The notes below the pieces were generated by a model that worked only from the letters and a program-made list of their open reading frames with translations, did not search any database and was not told where the DNA came from. Of a stretch of DNA of 64,000 nucleotides, positions 48,988-56,093 are shown piece after piece. The number at the start of each line of letters is the position of its first letter. Within the stretch, counting starts at the first letter, position 1. Origin of the DNA: Sunxiuqinia indica (GTDB taxonomy: Bacteria > Bacteroidota > Bacteroidia > Bacteroidales > Prolixibacteraceae); contig NZ_WVEM01000008.1 in NCBI RefSeq assembly GCF_009847015.1, positions 124,001-188,000 of the forward strand, read 5' to 3'. The translations under genes and the position numbers were made by a program.

Positions 48988-49768
48988 CGCTAACGGTCAC
49001 TTGATCGAGTAGGCAAGGGGAATTTCACCCCAAGCCTCTCTCAGAACCGGACTTGACAGTCTCCCGTCATCCGGCTCTTCTAATATAGTTAATTCTATGA
49101 AGCTCATCCCCTTTCAGGTTGGCAAGAGATTCAACTATATTAGCTAACCCCTTCGCTCCACTCCCATTACAGAAGCTTCAGCACTACTACGAGTTAGTCT
49201 GCCCCAGTACATTGCATCGCTATTCGGCCTCCAGGTTGTGCCTGTTGTGCCTTTCGCTTAACATCAATGTGACTGGTTCCCGAGTTCCGTAACTGAGCCC
49301 AAATATAGTTCCTGCCCTCTGTAAGACGCCAGCCGCTTAGCCAGTAAACAGGTGACCGCTAAGCTCATCACTCCGTCACATACTCCGTAGCTTTTGACTG
49401 GATATGGCCACTTCTCGACTCCTCTTCAAGGGTTCACTTGCGTTCAGCTCCTATATTCACACCTGATATAATCGTGCTATATCTTTTCCTAAACGCTCAG
49501 CACCATGCCTCTTAAACACAGCACCTTTAGGTGGTTTGATGCCTCCTCCTGTAAGGCGACACCAGTGTCCAGTTGCTCGTTTGCAACTTCCACCATCTCA
49601 ATTACAGCATGCAATGAACTTTATTTTGCCGATTCATCGCTTCTCGGCACACTATGAGGTCGTGGCGGTCAGACGAGAGTCTGAGTGTCCGACCGAGACT
49701 GAGGTTGGGGCGAGATTCGACTTGTCGAATCCGCACGAACCCAGCCATGACTTATACCACGTGTTAGC
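48988..49768. repeat. attC-like inverted-repeat spacer C, interrupted by a group II intron
   Basis: The outer ends are CGCTAAC (48988-48994) and GTTAGCG (49762-49768). Removing the intron at 49004-49652 joins 16 and 116 bp into a 132-bp spacer whose arms pair. On the minus strand, GTGGTATAAGTCATGGC near one end faces GCCACGACCTCATA/CAAGTGAC near the other, where the slash marks the intron site. Inside it are further hairpins such as GATTCGAC/GTCGAATC. It separates the HEPN-like gene (stop 29 bp away) from the helicase gene (start 35 bp away). Confidence 0.7.
49004..49652 (-). mobile_element. ORF-less group II intron (domains I-VI, 649 nt)
   Basis: Read on the minus strand, it begins GTGTG (49652-49648), fitting GUGYG. 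Domain V is a textbook 34-nt hairpin at 49044-49077 (GAGCCGG...CCGGTTC with a GAGA loop). Domain VI (about 49004-49042) pairs GAG-AGG with CCT-A-CTC, leaving a bulged A at 49010, 7 nt from the 3' end, as expected for the branch point. Domain IV is reduced to a stem, CTAATATAGTT/AACTATATTAG (49080-49143), with no reverse transcriptase ORF. Domain I sequences such as GAGATGGTGGAAGTTGC are also typical. It must rely on a maturase encoded elsewhere. It is inserted in the arm of spacer C in the same strand sense as the cassettes. Confidence 0.85.
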
Positions 49769-49797
49769 GTTTCGTGTTTTTAATTTTTTCATTATTG

Positions 49798-50952
49798 TCA
49801 ACTCTCCATAAATTCTTCAAGAGTTTTGATGTTTTTATTTACGGTTTTCATATCCATAATTTTAGAGCCAATTTCAACCGCTTGTCTGTAAAATGGCAAA
49901 ATAATTTTTGGAAAATTTTTCTGCTTAAATCCATTTGTTTCTGCAATCATCTTTTTGAAACGAACATCGCCAAATTTTACAAGTAAATGAGTTGCTCTAT
50001 ATATTTCATCAGGATTATTCCTTTCAACTATTTTATCAACTAAGTTTTGAAATTCTAAATCACTTCTTGTGATATCTTCTTTAGTTTCATATCTGGTAAG
50101 CGAGTCCTGAATTTCAATAGTCTCAACATTAGCAAAATCTATACGGCAATTATGCCCCGCCCACATTTGATATTTTTCATCATACCAAACTCCTGAATCG
50201 TGCCATGCCCCAAAAAGTTGAACTGCATTTTTAATACGAAATCCTTTTAATCCATCTTCTGAACCTAAAATAATTGCTTTGCAAGGGTTGGGGAAAAGTG
50301 CATCAACTTCTTTGTCTGCTTGATAAGCAGAAAAACTTTCGATATATAATTTTTTAAATGCATCAAAAAATTGAATTACGTTCTCAACTTTTGGATATAA
50401 AAACTCTGTGACATTAAAATGAGTATGACCAACACCTCCGATAAATACTGGTTCAGAGTCGTGAAGAATGTAATCTTCATCACTCAATGAGTAAGCTGAA
50501 TGAAAAAAAGTATTTCGAATTTCTTTAAAATGGTTTTCATCAAAAAAGGAAATGATGTTTTGCTTGCCTGCATCTTCTAATAATTCGAGCAAAAAATCCT
50601 TTTTTTCGCCAATACCTAATAACCGTTCATATTTTCTGGTTTTCCAAAATAGGTAAGAAGAACCTTTGTATCCCAACTTAATTTTACAAAGACTTCCGAT
50701 TATGTTGTAAAAGTCACTATTCTCAAAGAACGTTGCATACAACAAACACCCGATTCTTGTTTTTTCTTTATGTGTTGTTGAATGATAAAGTTCTTTGTAA
50801 AAATCAATGGCATCAAACCATTCATGTAGGTTTGTCGAAAGTTCTTTAGTCCCGATTCCCCTATAGTTTATCAGAGTTTGAACAAATTCAAATTCGATTC
50901 TCGCCTTAGCTTCATCGAATAATGCGGTTAGTTCTTCTATCGTTTCTTTCAT
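49798..50952 (-). CDS. Hypothetical protein with HEPN-like Rx4H motif
   Basis: The 384-residue soluble protein is mostly helical. Its middle contains EIRNTFFHSAYSL (144-156), in which R146 and H151 fit the R-x(4-6)-H signature of HEPN ribonucleases. A C-terminal alpha/beta part (about 250-384) has no family I recognise. HEPN proteins are common toxins and defence effectors that cut RNA, but a short motif alone does not prove this. It forms a one-gene cassette: the start is 33 bp from the core of spacer B and the stop 29 bp from the core of spacer C. The only promoter may be upstream in the array. Confidence 0.7.
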   Translation of the reverse strand: MKETIEELTALFDEAKARIEFEFVQTLINYRGIGTKELSTNLHEWFDAIDFYKELYHSTTHKEKTRIGCLLYATFFENSDFYNIIGSLCKIKLGYKGSSYLFWKTRKYERLLGIGEKKDFLLELLEDAGKQNIISFFDENHFKEIRNTFFHSAYSLSDEDYILHDSEPVFIGGVGHTHFNVTEFLYPKVENVIQFFDAFKKLYIESFSAYQADKEVDALFPNPCKAIILGSEDGLKGFRIKNAVQLFGAWHDSGVWYDEKYQMWAGHNCRIDFANVETIEIQDSLTRYETKEDITRSDLEFQNLVDKIVERNNPDEIYRATHLLVKFGDVRFKKMIAETNGFKQKNFPKIILPFYRQAVEIGSKIMDMKTVNKNIKTLEEFMES

Positions 50953-50985
50953 TAGTGCTTCTTTCGCTTAGGATTTCAACATGAA

Positions 50986-51177
50986 CGCTAACGGTTTGGC
51001 TATGTGGAGTGCGGGACTTTGAAATACTTCACAGTCAGGCTGCCACTGAGCCAATTCGTTTATTCATATTTTAGTTTTTATAGCCAAATCGTCAAAGACG
51101 AATTGGCGTTGCCAGCTACGAAGAACTGCGGTTGAATTACCCGCTGTTCCCCGCATTACATATAGCTTTTGTTAGCG
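50986..51177. repeat. attC-like inverted-repeat spacer B (192 bp)
   Basis: The ends are CGCTAAC (50986-50992) and GTTAGCG (51171-51177). The arms pair imperfectly over about 30 nt: GGCTATGTGGAGTGCGGG against CCCGCATTACATATAGC. An inner pair, CCAATTCGT and ACGAATTGG, gives a second stem. The length and bulged-hairpin design resemble integron attC sites, but the cores do not match the usual RYYYAAC/GTTRRRY well. It lies between the SieB-like cassette and the HEPN-like cassette. Confidence 0.7.
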
Positions 51178-51191
51178 GTTCGGCTTTTATT

Positions 51192-51290
51192 TTAATATCT
51201 TAATTCCAAAAAACAATATTCTTTGTTATCCATTAAGTCTTCAGCAATCTGTTCCAATTCTTGTCTTGAAAATGAAAAATTACTCGCCAT
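51192..51290 (-). CDS. Small acidic protein coupled to the SieB-like gene
   Basis: A 32-codon frame begins 1 bp after the sieB-like stop codon (start ATG 51290) and ends 14 bp before the spacer B core. It reads MASNFSFSRQELEQIAEDLM and then DNKEYCFLELRY. The tight spacing and exact fit within the cassette suggest a translated small partner, perhaps regulating or neutralising the membrane protein. It is too short for family recognition. Confidence 0.45.
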   Translation of the reverse strand: MASNFSFSRQELEQIAEDLMDNKEYCFLELRY

Positions 51291-51291
51291 A

Positions 51292-51900
51292 TCAATACAC
51301 TGAGTTAAATAAATTATCCATTTTACTTTTCTGCTTTGCCCATTCCGGACGATTTTCAATTAAAAATTGTTCGTCCTCTTCAGTAAGGTTCTTAGGTAAA
51401 TTTATCATTTCGTGGGTTAAATTCTTTGAGGCGATTTCCGTGATTGAATATGGGAAGTACGCACCATGAATATATGTAAAGCCAGTATTTGAAGCTTGGT
51501 ATAGTATGTGCTTGTTAGTAAGCCCCGTTACAGTATCATCATCTATTGGTAGTTGTAACGTATTTTTTCCATTGATATAAAATTCTCTAAGTAAGGCTTT
51601 TTCATGAAAATTTAGGTTTTGTATCTCATTCAAGATTTTACGCTTAATCTTTCTGGAGAAGGTTTTTGAATTTATTAAGCGAGAAATGTAGCTTATTAAC
51701 ACAACTATAAGAAATCCTGATGTAACAATGAAAGTTATGCCAATATATTTGCCGTATTCTACTAAGAAGTCTGTCAGATTAAGTCTAGTTAGAAATCTTT
51801 CAGGTACAAAAAGAATTAAGGAGGAGCTTAACCATAAAACGAAGATAAGCTTAGTTGGTATTTTGTTGATGTCGAATAGTTTTAATAAGAATTTTTCCAT
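51292..51900 (-). CDS. SieB-like superinfection exclusion protein
   Basis: The 202-residue membrane protein starts LLKLFDINKIPTKLIFVLWL, a stretch characteristic by memory of the superinfection exclusion B (SieB) family. It has two transmembrane helices (about 18-36 and 50-72) and a cytoplasmic domain (about 75-202). SieB of lambda and P22 aborts growth of certain superinfecting phages. Here it is the first cargo of the cassette array (start 25 bp from the spacer A core), pointing to a phage-defence role. Family assignment is moderate; function is inferred. Confidence 0.65.
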   Translation of the reverse strand: MEKFLLKLFDINKIPTKLIFVLWLSSSLILFVPERFLTRLNLTDFLVEYGKYIGITFIVTSGFLIVVLISYISRLINSKTFSRKIKRKILNEIQNLNFHEKALLREFYINGKNTLQLPIDDDTVTGLTNKHILYQASNTGFTYIHGAYFPYSITEIASKNLTHEMINLPKNLTEEDEQFLIENRPEWAKQKSKMDNLFNSVY

Positions 51901-51925
51901 AGTTGTTTAGTTTTTTCAAGCTGAC

Positions 51926-52045
51926 CGCTAACGTTCTAGTATTTTATCCATCGTATAAATGCGATGTTAAATGTATGAATAATCATTCATATTATTAGTA
52001 GGTTGTGAACGGAAGGTTCAAATGATGGATAAAATATAGTTGGGC
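51926..52045. repeat. attC-like inverted-repeat spacer A (120 bp), outermost copy
   Basis: It begins CGCTAAC (51926-51932) and its arms pair strongly: CTAGTATTTTATCCATC against GATGGATAAAATATAG. The far end reads GTTGGGC (52039-52045), which fits the integron R' pattern GTTRRRY; on the minus strand this is GCCCAAC, fitting RYYYAAC. The expected GTTAGCG is absent, so either this end is a recombinant junction or it was altered when flanking DNA was lost. Confidence 0.65.
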
Positions 52046-52256
52046 TATTCCCCGTCGACGCTCTATGGGCTTGTCGGTTCCTGCATTCTTCTTTTTGCCT
52101 TTTTATAAGCATCTGTCTCTGTTCATCCTGCCGACGATTTGGTTATTGATGGCTTTTTTTCGTGGTATCCGGGCATAGTATTCCCGATGTCCTTGGATCG
52201 GGTAGGTGTATAAATTATTGTTTCACTGGGTCAAAGAACGTTTGTGGGTTGATAGT
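52046..52256 (-). other. Junction sequence with a possible transposase-like remnant
   Basis: This 211-bp stretch lies between spacer A and the recombinase fragment. On the minus strand a short open stretch (about 52200 to a TAA at 52102-52104) reads like protein (GHREYYARIPRKKAINNQIV, then GRMNRDRCL), but I cannot name it. It may be debris from an insertion that truncated the recombinase. Confidence 0.3.
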
Positions 52257-52826
52257 TTATGACGAGTTATTAATCGGATAAGCCCGAAAATAAACTTCGA
52301 GCAGCTGTAAAACAGAGGCTGGCAAGGGAACCTCACGCTGCTTATTACCTTTGCCGGTAATCCGAATCACTCTTCGCTTGCGATCAATGTTGCGTGGTCG
52401 TATGCTCAGCAGCTCGCTACGACGAAGTCCAGTAGCGTAAGCCAGGTTCAACAAGGTTTTGTGTTTCAGGTTACGCGAAGAGTTGCATAAGCTGATGGCT
52501 TCATCTTCCGAAAGAAGCTCGGGAAGCTTTTTCTCCCTGCGCGGACGTTTGATTTCAATACTTTGGTATTGCCGCCCAAGTACATCTTGTTGCAAGATTT
52601 TCCAGGCACTGATGTTCTGGTTAATCCGGCTAACCGAGCAATGTTCCTTGACAATTAAATGGTGGAGATAAGTTTTAAACTGAGTGGTGCTGATTCTTCC
52701 CGGTGGCAGGCTGAAATGGCGGGATACCTGCCCCACCGAGCAAATGTAACAGCGGATGGTTCGTTCACTATTGTTGCGGATACGCATCTCGCGTTCCATC
52801 AACTCACGAATGCTTTTTTTTCATAA
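52257..52826 (-). pseudogene. Truncated tyrosine recombinase (phage-integrase family)
   Basis: The open part from ATG 52802 (MMEREMRIRNNSERTIRCY) gives 181 residues: a SAM-like core-binding domain (1-85) and the first part of a catalytic domain with the first catalytic Arg in YATGLRRSELLSIRP and the Lys region ITGKGNKQREVPLP. The HxxR motif and the nucleophilic Tyr are missing, so it cannot recombine DNA. Upstream, an ATG at 52826 is followed by eight A; with seven it would be in frame and give a normal-looking N-terminus, so there is probably also a frameshift. It resembles XerD-like integrases carried by some transposons in this phylum. Confidence 0.8.
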
Positions 52827-52883
52827 CTAAAAATTTAAGGATTGGAAAAAAAGGTAAGCTATTTTCAGCAGAATGTAAAGCTG

Positions 52884-52898
52884 CCCCGCATCGCGGGG
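52884..52898. repeat. GC-rich hairpin beside the recombinase fragment
   Basis: CCCCGC-ATC-GCGGGG forms a perfect 6-bp stem, followed by GTTTAGTTCAAC. It could be the terminal structure of the element that carried the recombinase, or a small terminator lacking a T tract. It marks the right edge of the island. Confidence 0.4.
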
Positions 52899-52976
52899 TT
52901 TAGTTCAACTATGTTTTATATATTAATTAATTTAAGCCAGCTACCTTATTGCAGTAATAAGTGAGGCAATAATTAA

Positions 52977-53780
52977 TCAGTTATCACTTTCAAAAATCTC
53001 TGTCAGTGCTTTTTTAAGCTCTTTTGCATGGTCAAATCCCATCATTATAAATATTTTATTATTGCATTCAAATTTCTCTTTTAATAGTTGCATCATATAG
53101 ATATTCCTATATGCTGAAACTTTTTCATAGATTTCATTAATCCTGTTTTTTGAAAAATACAGATATTTTTTAGCTTCAAAATTTTTCCAGTTATTGTTAT
53201 TTAAATTTGCAATATTGGTATAAGGCTCCAGGAGAACCGATAACTGTGTAATAGTTATGGGCGTTGCTGAATACTTCAATGTTTTATTAGTATTGTTAAC
53301 AAAATCCACAGCCATTTCTTCAAAATTAATATTTGCCTTTTGGCGCTGCCATTGTACCATTTGCCTGATTACAAACATGGCTAATATCTCATCTTTAGTG
53401 CATGAATTCAAAACATAACTAAAGATGCAGGAATCGGTAGGTTCAGTACTTTGAATAGCAATATTACTTGCCTGTGCCAAGTAAGCCACAAACGCACTCT
53501 CTCCGTGCCTAATTGCTTCCAGACTATCGTTTGGGGCTGATGCATTTCCTTCAACCAAAACCATATCCGGGTTAAACTTTGAAAATTCAACACTAATATC
53601 ATAAAACATTGGATTTGAAGGATCAACTCCATGTATGCCATTAAACCAAAATAACTCTTTATTACCTGATACTAAATGTAAATGTTCTCCTCCTACACGC
53701 CTATAAATTCTACGTTCTGCATTGCAAGCCAACATGCAAATCAAGATTATGCACAGCAGTATTTTATTGCGGCTCAACAT
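52977..53780 (-). CDS. Lipoprotein, possibly TraB/TIKI-like
   Basis: The 267-residue protein has a lipoprotein signal peptide with Cys19 (ICMLACNAER). The layout recalls the TraB/GumN/TIKI superfamily: an N-terminal FNGIHGVDPSNP, then NPDMVLVEGNAS with an acidic residue, and a C-terminal IFIMMGFDHAKEL. Those proteins are metal-dependent proteases or esterases. The similarity is weak and the active site is not proven. It is the last gene of the 53-64 kb run and lies next to the island edge. Confidence 0.5.
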   Translation of the reverse strand: MLSRNKILLCIILICMLACNAERRIYRRVGGEHLHLVSGNKELFWFNGIHGVDPSNPMFYDISVEFSKFNPDMVLVEGNASAPNDSLEAIRHGESAFVAYLAQASNIAIQSTEPTDSCIFSYVLNSCTKDEILAMFVIRQMVQWQRQKANINFEEMAVDFVNNTNKTLKYSATPITITQLSVLLEPYTNIANLNNNNWKNFEAKKYLYFSKNRINEIYEKVSAYRNIYMMQLLKEKFECNNKIFIMMGFDHAKELKKALTEIFESDN

Positions 53781-53828
53781 TATTATCTATTTCTGTTGCG
53801 AGATATGTTAAATCAAATAGCTTCACAT

Positions 53829-54509
53829 TCAGCATTCATAATCGATTTCTAATGACACATCTTTCGCTGCTTCAACACAAAGTTTTATATCGTGTAATCC
53901 AATATGAGCCTTGTAAAGCTTTCTTTCTTCATTCAGAAGCTTTACATCATGATACAGCTTTTCAAAATCAGCGTTTGCAACCTTTGCAACAGTATCGTAT
54001 CCTGCCTCATATAACACAAAAGCAAAAGTGTGATTAACCCATCGTATTCTTGATAGGTCAGTTAACTTTGTAATTCTTAGTAACTCAACTTCATCAATTC
54101 CAGTTTGTTTGCTTATTTCATCCCTTTTTTGCTTAGTTGTCACTTTTTCAAATAGCTGCACTGTGTTTTTTATTTGAATTCCTTCTAATTTCACCACATC
54201 AGTTTCAGATACTCCCGGGAAATCGCTTATTTTATTAGGTTTTGGTTGGTAGCTTTTAATTTCACGAACCAAAACAGTTAGATATTCTTCTTCTAATCCA
54301 CTCTTTAGTGCGAAATTGTTTATGCTTTTCTTATTTTTTAAAGCCTTTAGTATTTCATCAACGTTTTTTATTCCCTCACGTTTTAACACTTCGAAATTAG
54401 AATCCAGATTATTCTTTAATATCATTCTGCCAGGTAGTAAATCAGCTGATTCCAGAATCTCTTTGTATTTACTTAAACTAATTTTGGTTAAATCAATATA
54501 GTATCCCAT
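53829..54509 (-). CDS. DUF4332-like helix-hairpin-helix protein
   Basis: The 226-residue protein is all helical and contains repeated helix-hairpin-helix-like units (FPGVSETDVVKLEGIQIKNT near 97-116, KQTGIDEVELLRITKLTDLS near 134-153, WVNHTFAFVLYEAGYDTVAK near 157-176), as in DUF4332 proteins. Such folds bind DNA or act as scaffolds. No catalytic motif is visible. It follows the alpha/beta hydrolase gene by 32 bp. Confidence 0.65.
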   Translation of the reverse strand: MGYYIDLTKISLSKYKEILESADLLPGRMILKNNLDSNFEVLKREGIKNVDEILKALKNKKSINNFALKSGLEEEYLTVLVREIKSYQPKPNKISDFPGVSETDVVKLEGIQIKNTVQLFEKVTTKQKRDEISKQTGIDEVELLRITKLTDLSRIRWVNHTFAFVLYEAGYDTVAKVANADFEKLYHDVKLLNEERKLYKAHIGLHDIKLCVEAAKDVSLEIDYEC

Positions 54510-54541
54510 TCTCTATTCTTTTTATTTAATTTGAAATGATG

Positions 54542-55294
54542 CTAATTGTGGTTAATTTTCTGCTTAACAATTTCTAAAAACTCATTTTTATTCGAAATCA
54601 TGGCAGGATGACTTCCTTTTTCAAACAGATAGATATCCAGCATTTCATTTTTCTTTTTTAAGTCGCTATAAATTTTATCCAGTTGATCGCAATATTCATC
54701 CTTCTTACTTCCGGTAATTAATGTCGGCACGTTGAGTTCTGAAATGCATTTATGAAAAAACGATTTGCACGTTTTATAAAACTCAATATTAACTAAAGTG
54801 TCAAGATCAACAACTTTTCCCCAATCGGATCCATGGCAATACCACCATATAACTTTTGCTAATAGTTTCTTCTTATCAGCTTCCCGATCTTTCTCAATTG
54901 TTTCAACATAGGATGTTAACGGGAATTCGCCCTCAAAGCTATCGGCTATTAAGCATTTTATACATTCCGGATGTTCTAAACCAAGGTTAAGAGCAACCAA
55001 TGCACCCCCGCTTGTTCCGACAACCGAAACTTTTTCCAATTCCAATTCCTGTATTAGCGCATATGTTACTTCAGAATTATAATACCAGAAATCAGTTTCG
55101 AACTTTTCAACCCGGTCTGACATTCCGTGCCCCGGAAAATCGACAAGAATAACCTTGAAGTTTTTGGCATATTTTTTAATTACTGTACCAAACATTTTCG
55201 ACGACATGGTGTTGCCATGCAGCAACATCAGAGGCTCTCCTTGCCCTGTTGTTTTATAATAAACCTTCTTATTTTCAAACTTAAAATTTGGCAT
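54542..55294 (-). CDS. Alpha/beta hydrolase
   Basis: The 250-residue protein has the oxyanion-hole motif LLHGNTMSSKMF (24-35), DFPGHGMSD (52-60), the nucleophile elbow GTSGG (93-97), and the catalytic His in KGSHPAMISN near the C-terminus. No signal peptide is present, so it is cytosolic. The substrate is unknown. It follows the gluzincin-like gene by 6 bp, suggesting one transcript. Confidence 0.87.
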   Translation of the reverse strand: MPNFKFENKKVYYKTTGQGEPLMLLHGNTMSSKMFGTVIKKYAKNFKVILVDFPGHGMSDRVEKFETDFWYYNSEVTYALIQELELEKVSVVGTSGGALVALNLGLEHPECIKCLIADSFEGEFPLTSYVETIEKDREADKKKLLAKVIWWYCHGSDWGKVVDLDTLVNIEFYKTCKSFFHKCISELNVPTLITGSKKDEYCDQLDKIYSDLKKKNEMLDIYLFEKGSHPAMISNKNEFLEIVKQKINHN

Positions 55295-55300
55295 AACTAC

Positions 55301-56071
55301 TTAATTTACTTCAGAACTATTGGTTGTTAATGTATAATCGGAATAATACTTTATAAAGTCCGGTTGTTCAGCTATACCAACTAAAAAACACTCCAACTTA
55401 CTATGATTCTGATCCAGCCAATGTTTCAACTCGTAACGCGAGGCTAAGTAATGCTTCCGGGTTTCACTCCAACTGCTCGTATGAAAGTTGGTAAAATCTG
55501 AAATGCCATCAAGGTATTCAGGATTTGTTTTGTAGTTATTCTCCACCTGGCCATCCATCATGTCCTTGCGGTAATCTACCTGAAGGGCTAAACCCTCATT
55601 AAACCAGACTGGAATTTTATGCGCTATATTTTTATAGCCAACAACCTGAAACAACACGGAATGACTAATTTCATGACTTATAATATCTAAATTATAGCCT
55701 CGAGGGCCCAAAACAATATAGGTTTCGAAAGGAGTTATATGGCTTAATGTTTGTGCATTTTTAACTCCTGTATATCGCTCCAATTCAGAATCATAAGAAC
55801 AAAATATAAGTGTGAACTCTTCGGGTTGGGTTAACCAAAATTCTTTGTTACGCTGTATAGCTTTAGTAACCAATAACCTTAAACTATCGCAGGTTGATTT
55901 ATCCAGTTCCGGGCTTACATAAATTTTATCCGAAACCTGTTTAAAATTGGAGAAGTGGACTAAAGCACATCTTAACTGAGGAGCTTGAAAAGCGTTTGCA
56001 ATGAAGAAAATAACTGCAATTAACAGTACGATAAACAACAACCACTTAGGTCTAAAAATATTTCGTATCAT
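55301..56071 (-). CDS. Membrane-anchored gluzincin-like metalloprotease
   Basis: The 256-residue protein has one N-terminal transmembrane helix (about 10-28) and a zinc-protease motif HEISH (His133, Glu134, His137), followed by WFNEGLALQ (156-164), where Glu159 can be the third ligand. This is the arrangement of MA-clan peptidases. The catalytic domain would face the periplasm. The substrate is unknown. Confidence 0.75.
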   Translation of the reverse strand: MIRNIFRPKWLLFIVLLIAVIFFIANAFQAPQLRCALVHFSNFKQVSDKIYVSPELDKSTCDSLRLLVTKAIQRNKEFWLTQPEEFTLIFCSYDSELERYTGVKNAQTLSHITPFETYIVLGPRGYNLDIISHEISHSVLFQVVGYKNIAHKIPVWFNEGLALQVDYRKDMMDGQVENNYKTNPEYLDGISDFTNFHTSSWSETRKHYLASRYELKHWLDQNHSKLECFLVGIAEQPDFIKYYSDYTLTTNSSEVN

Positions 56072-56093
56072 ATACTTGAACTATTAAGCCTGT

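Noticed and set aside
49731-49735. GTGCG (minus strand) as the intron 5' end
   Set aside because: It fits GUGYG, but starting the intron there leaves the spacer without its second arm. GTGTG at 49652 restores a paired arm and gives a first stem typical of domain I.
49536-49811. 91-codon frame inside the group II intron and spacer
   Set aside because: It lies antisense to intron domain I and the hairpin arm, so structure rather than coding explains the open frame.
48988-52045. Calling the spacers true integron attC sites
   Set aside because: The CGCTAAC/GTTAGCG cores mismatch RYYYAAC/GTTRRRY at two or more positions and no IntI gene is present, so I use 'attC-like' only.
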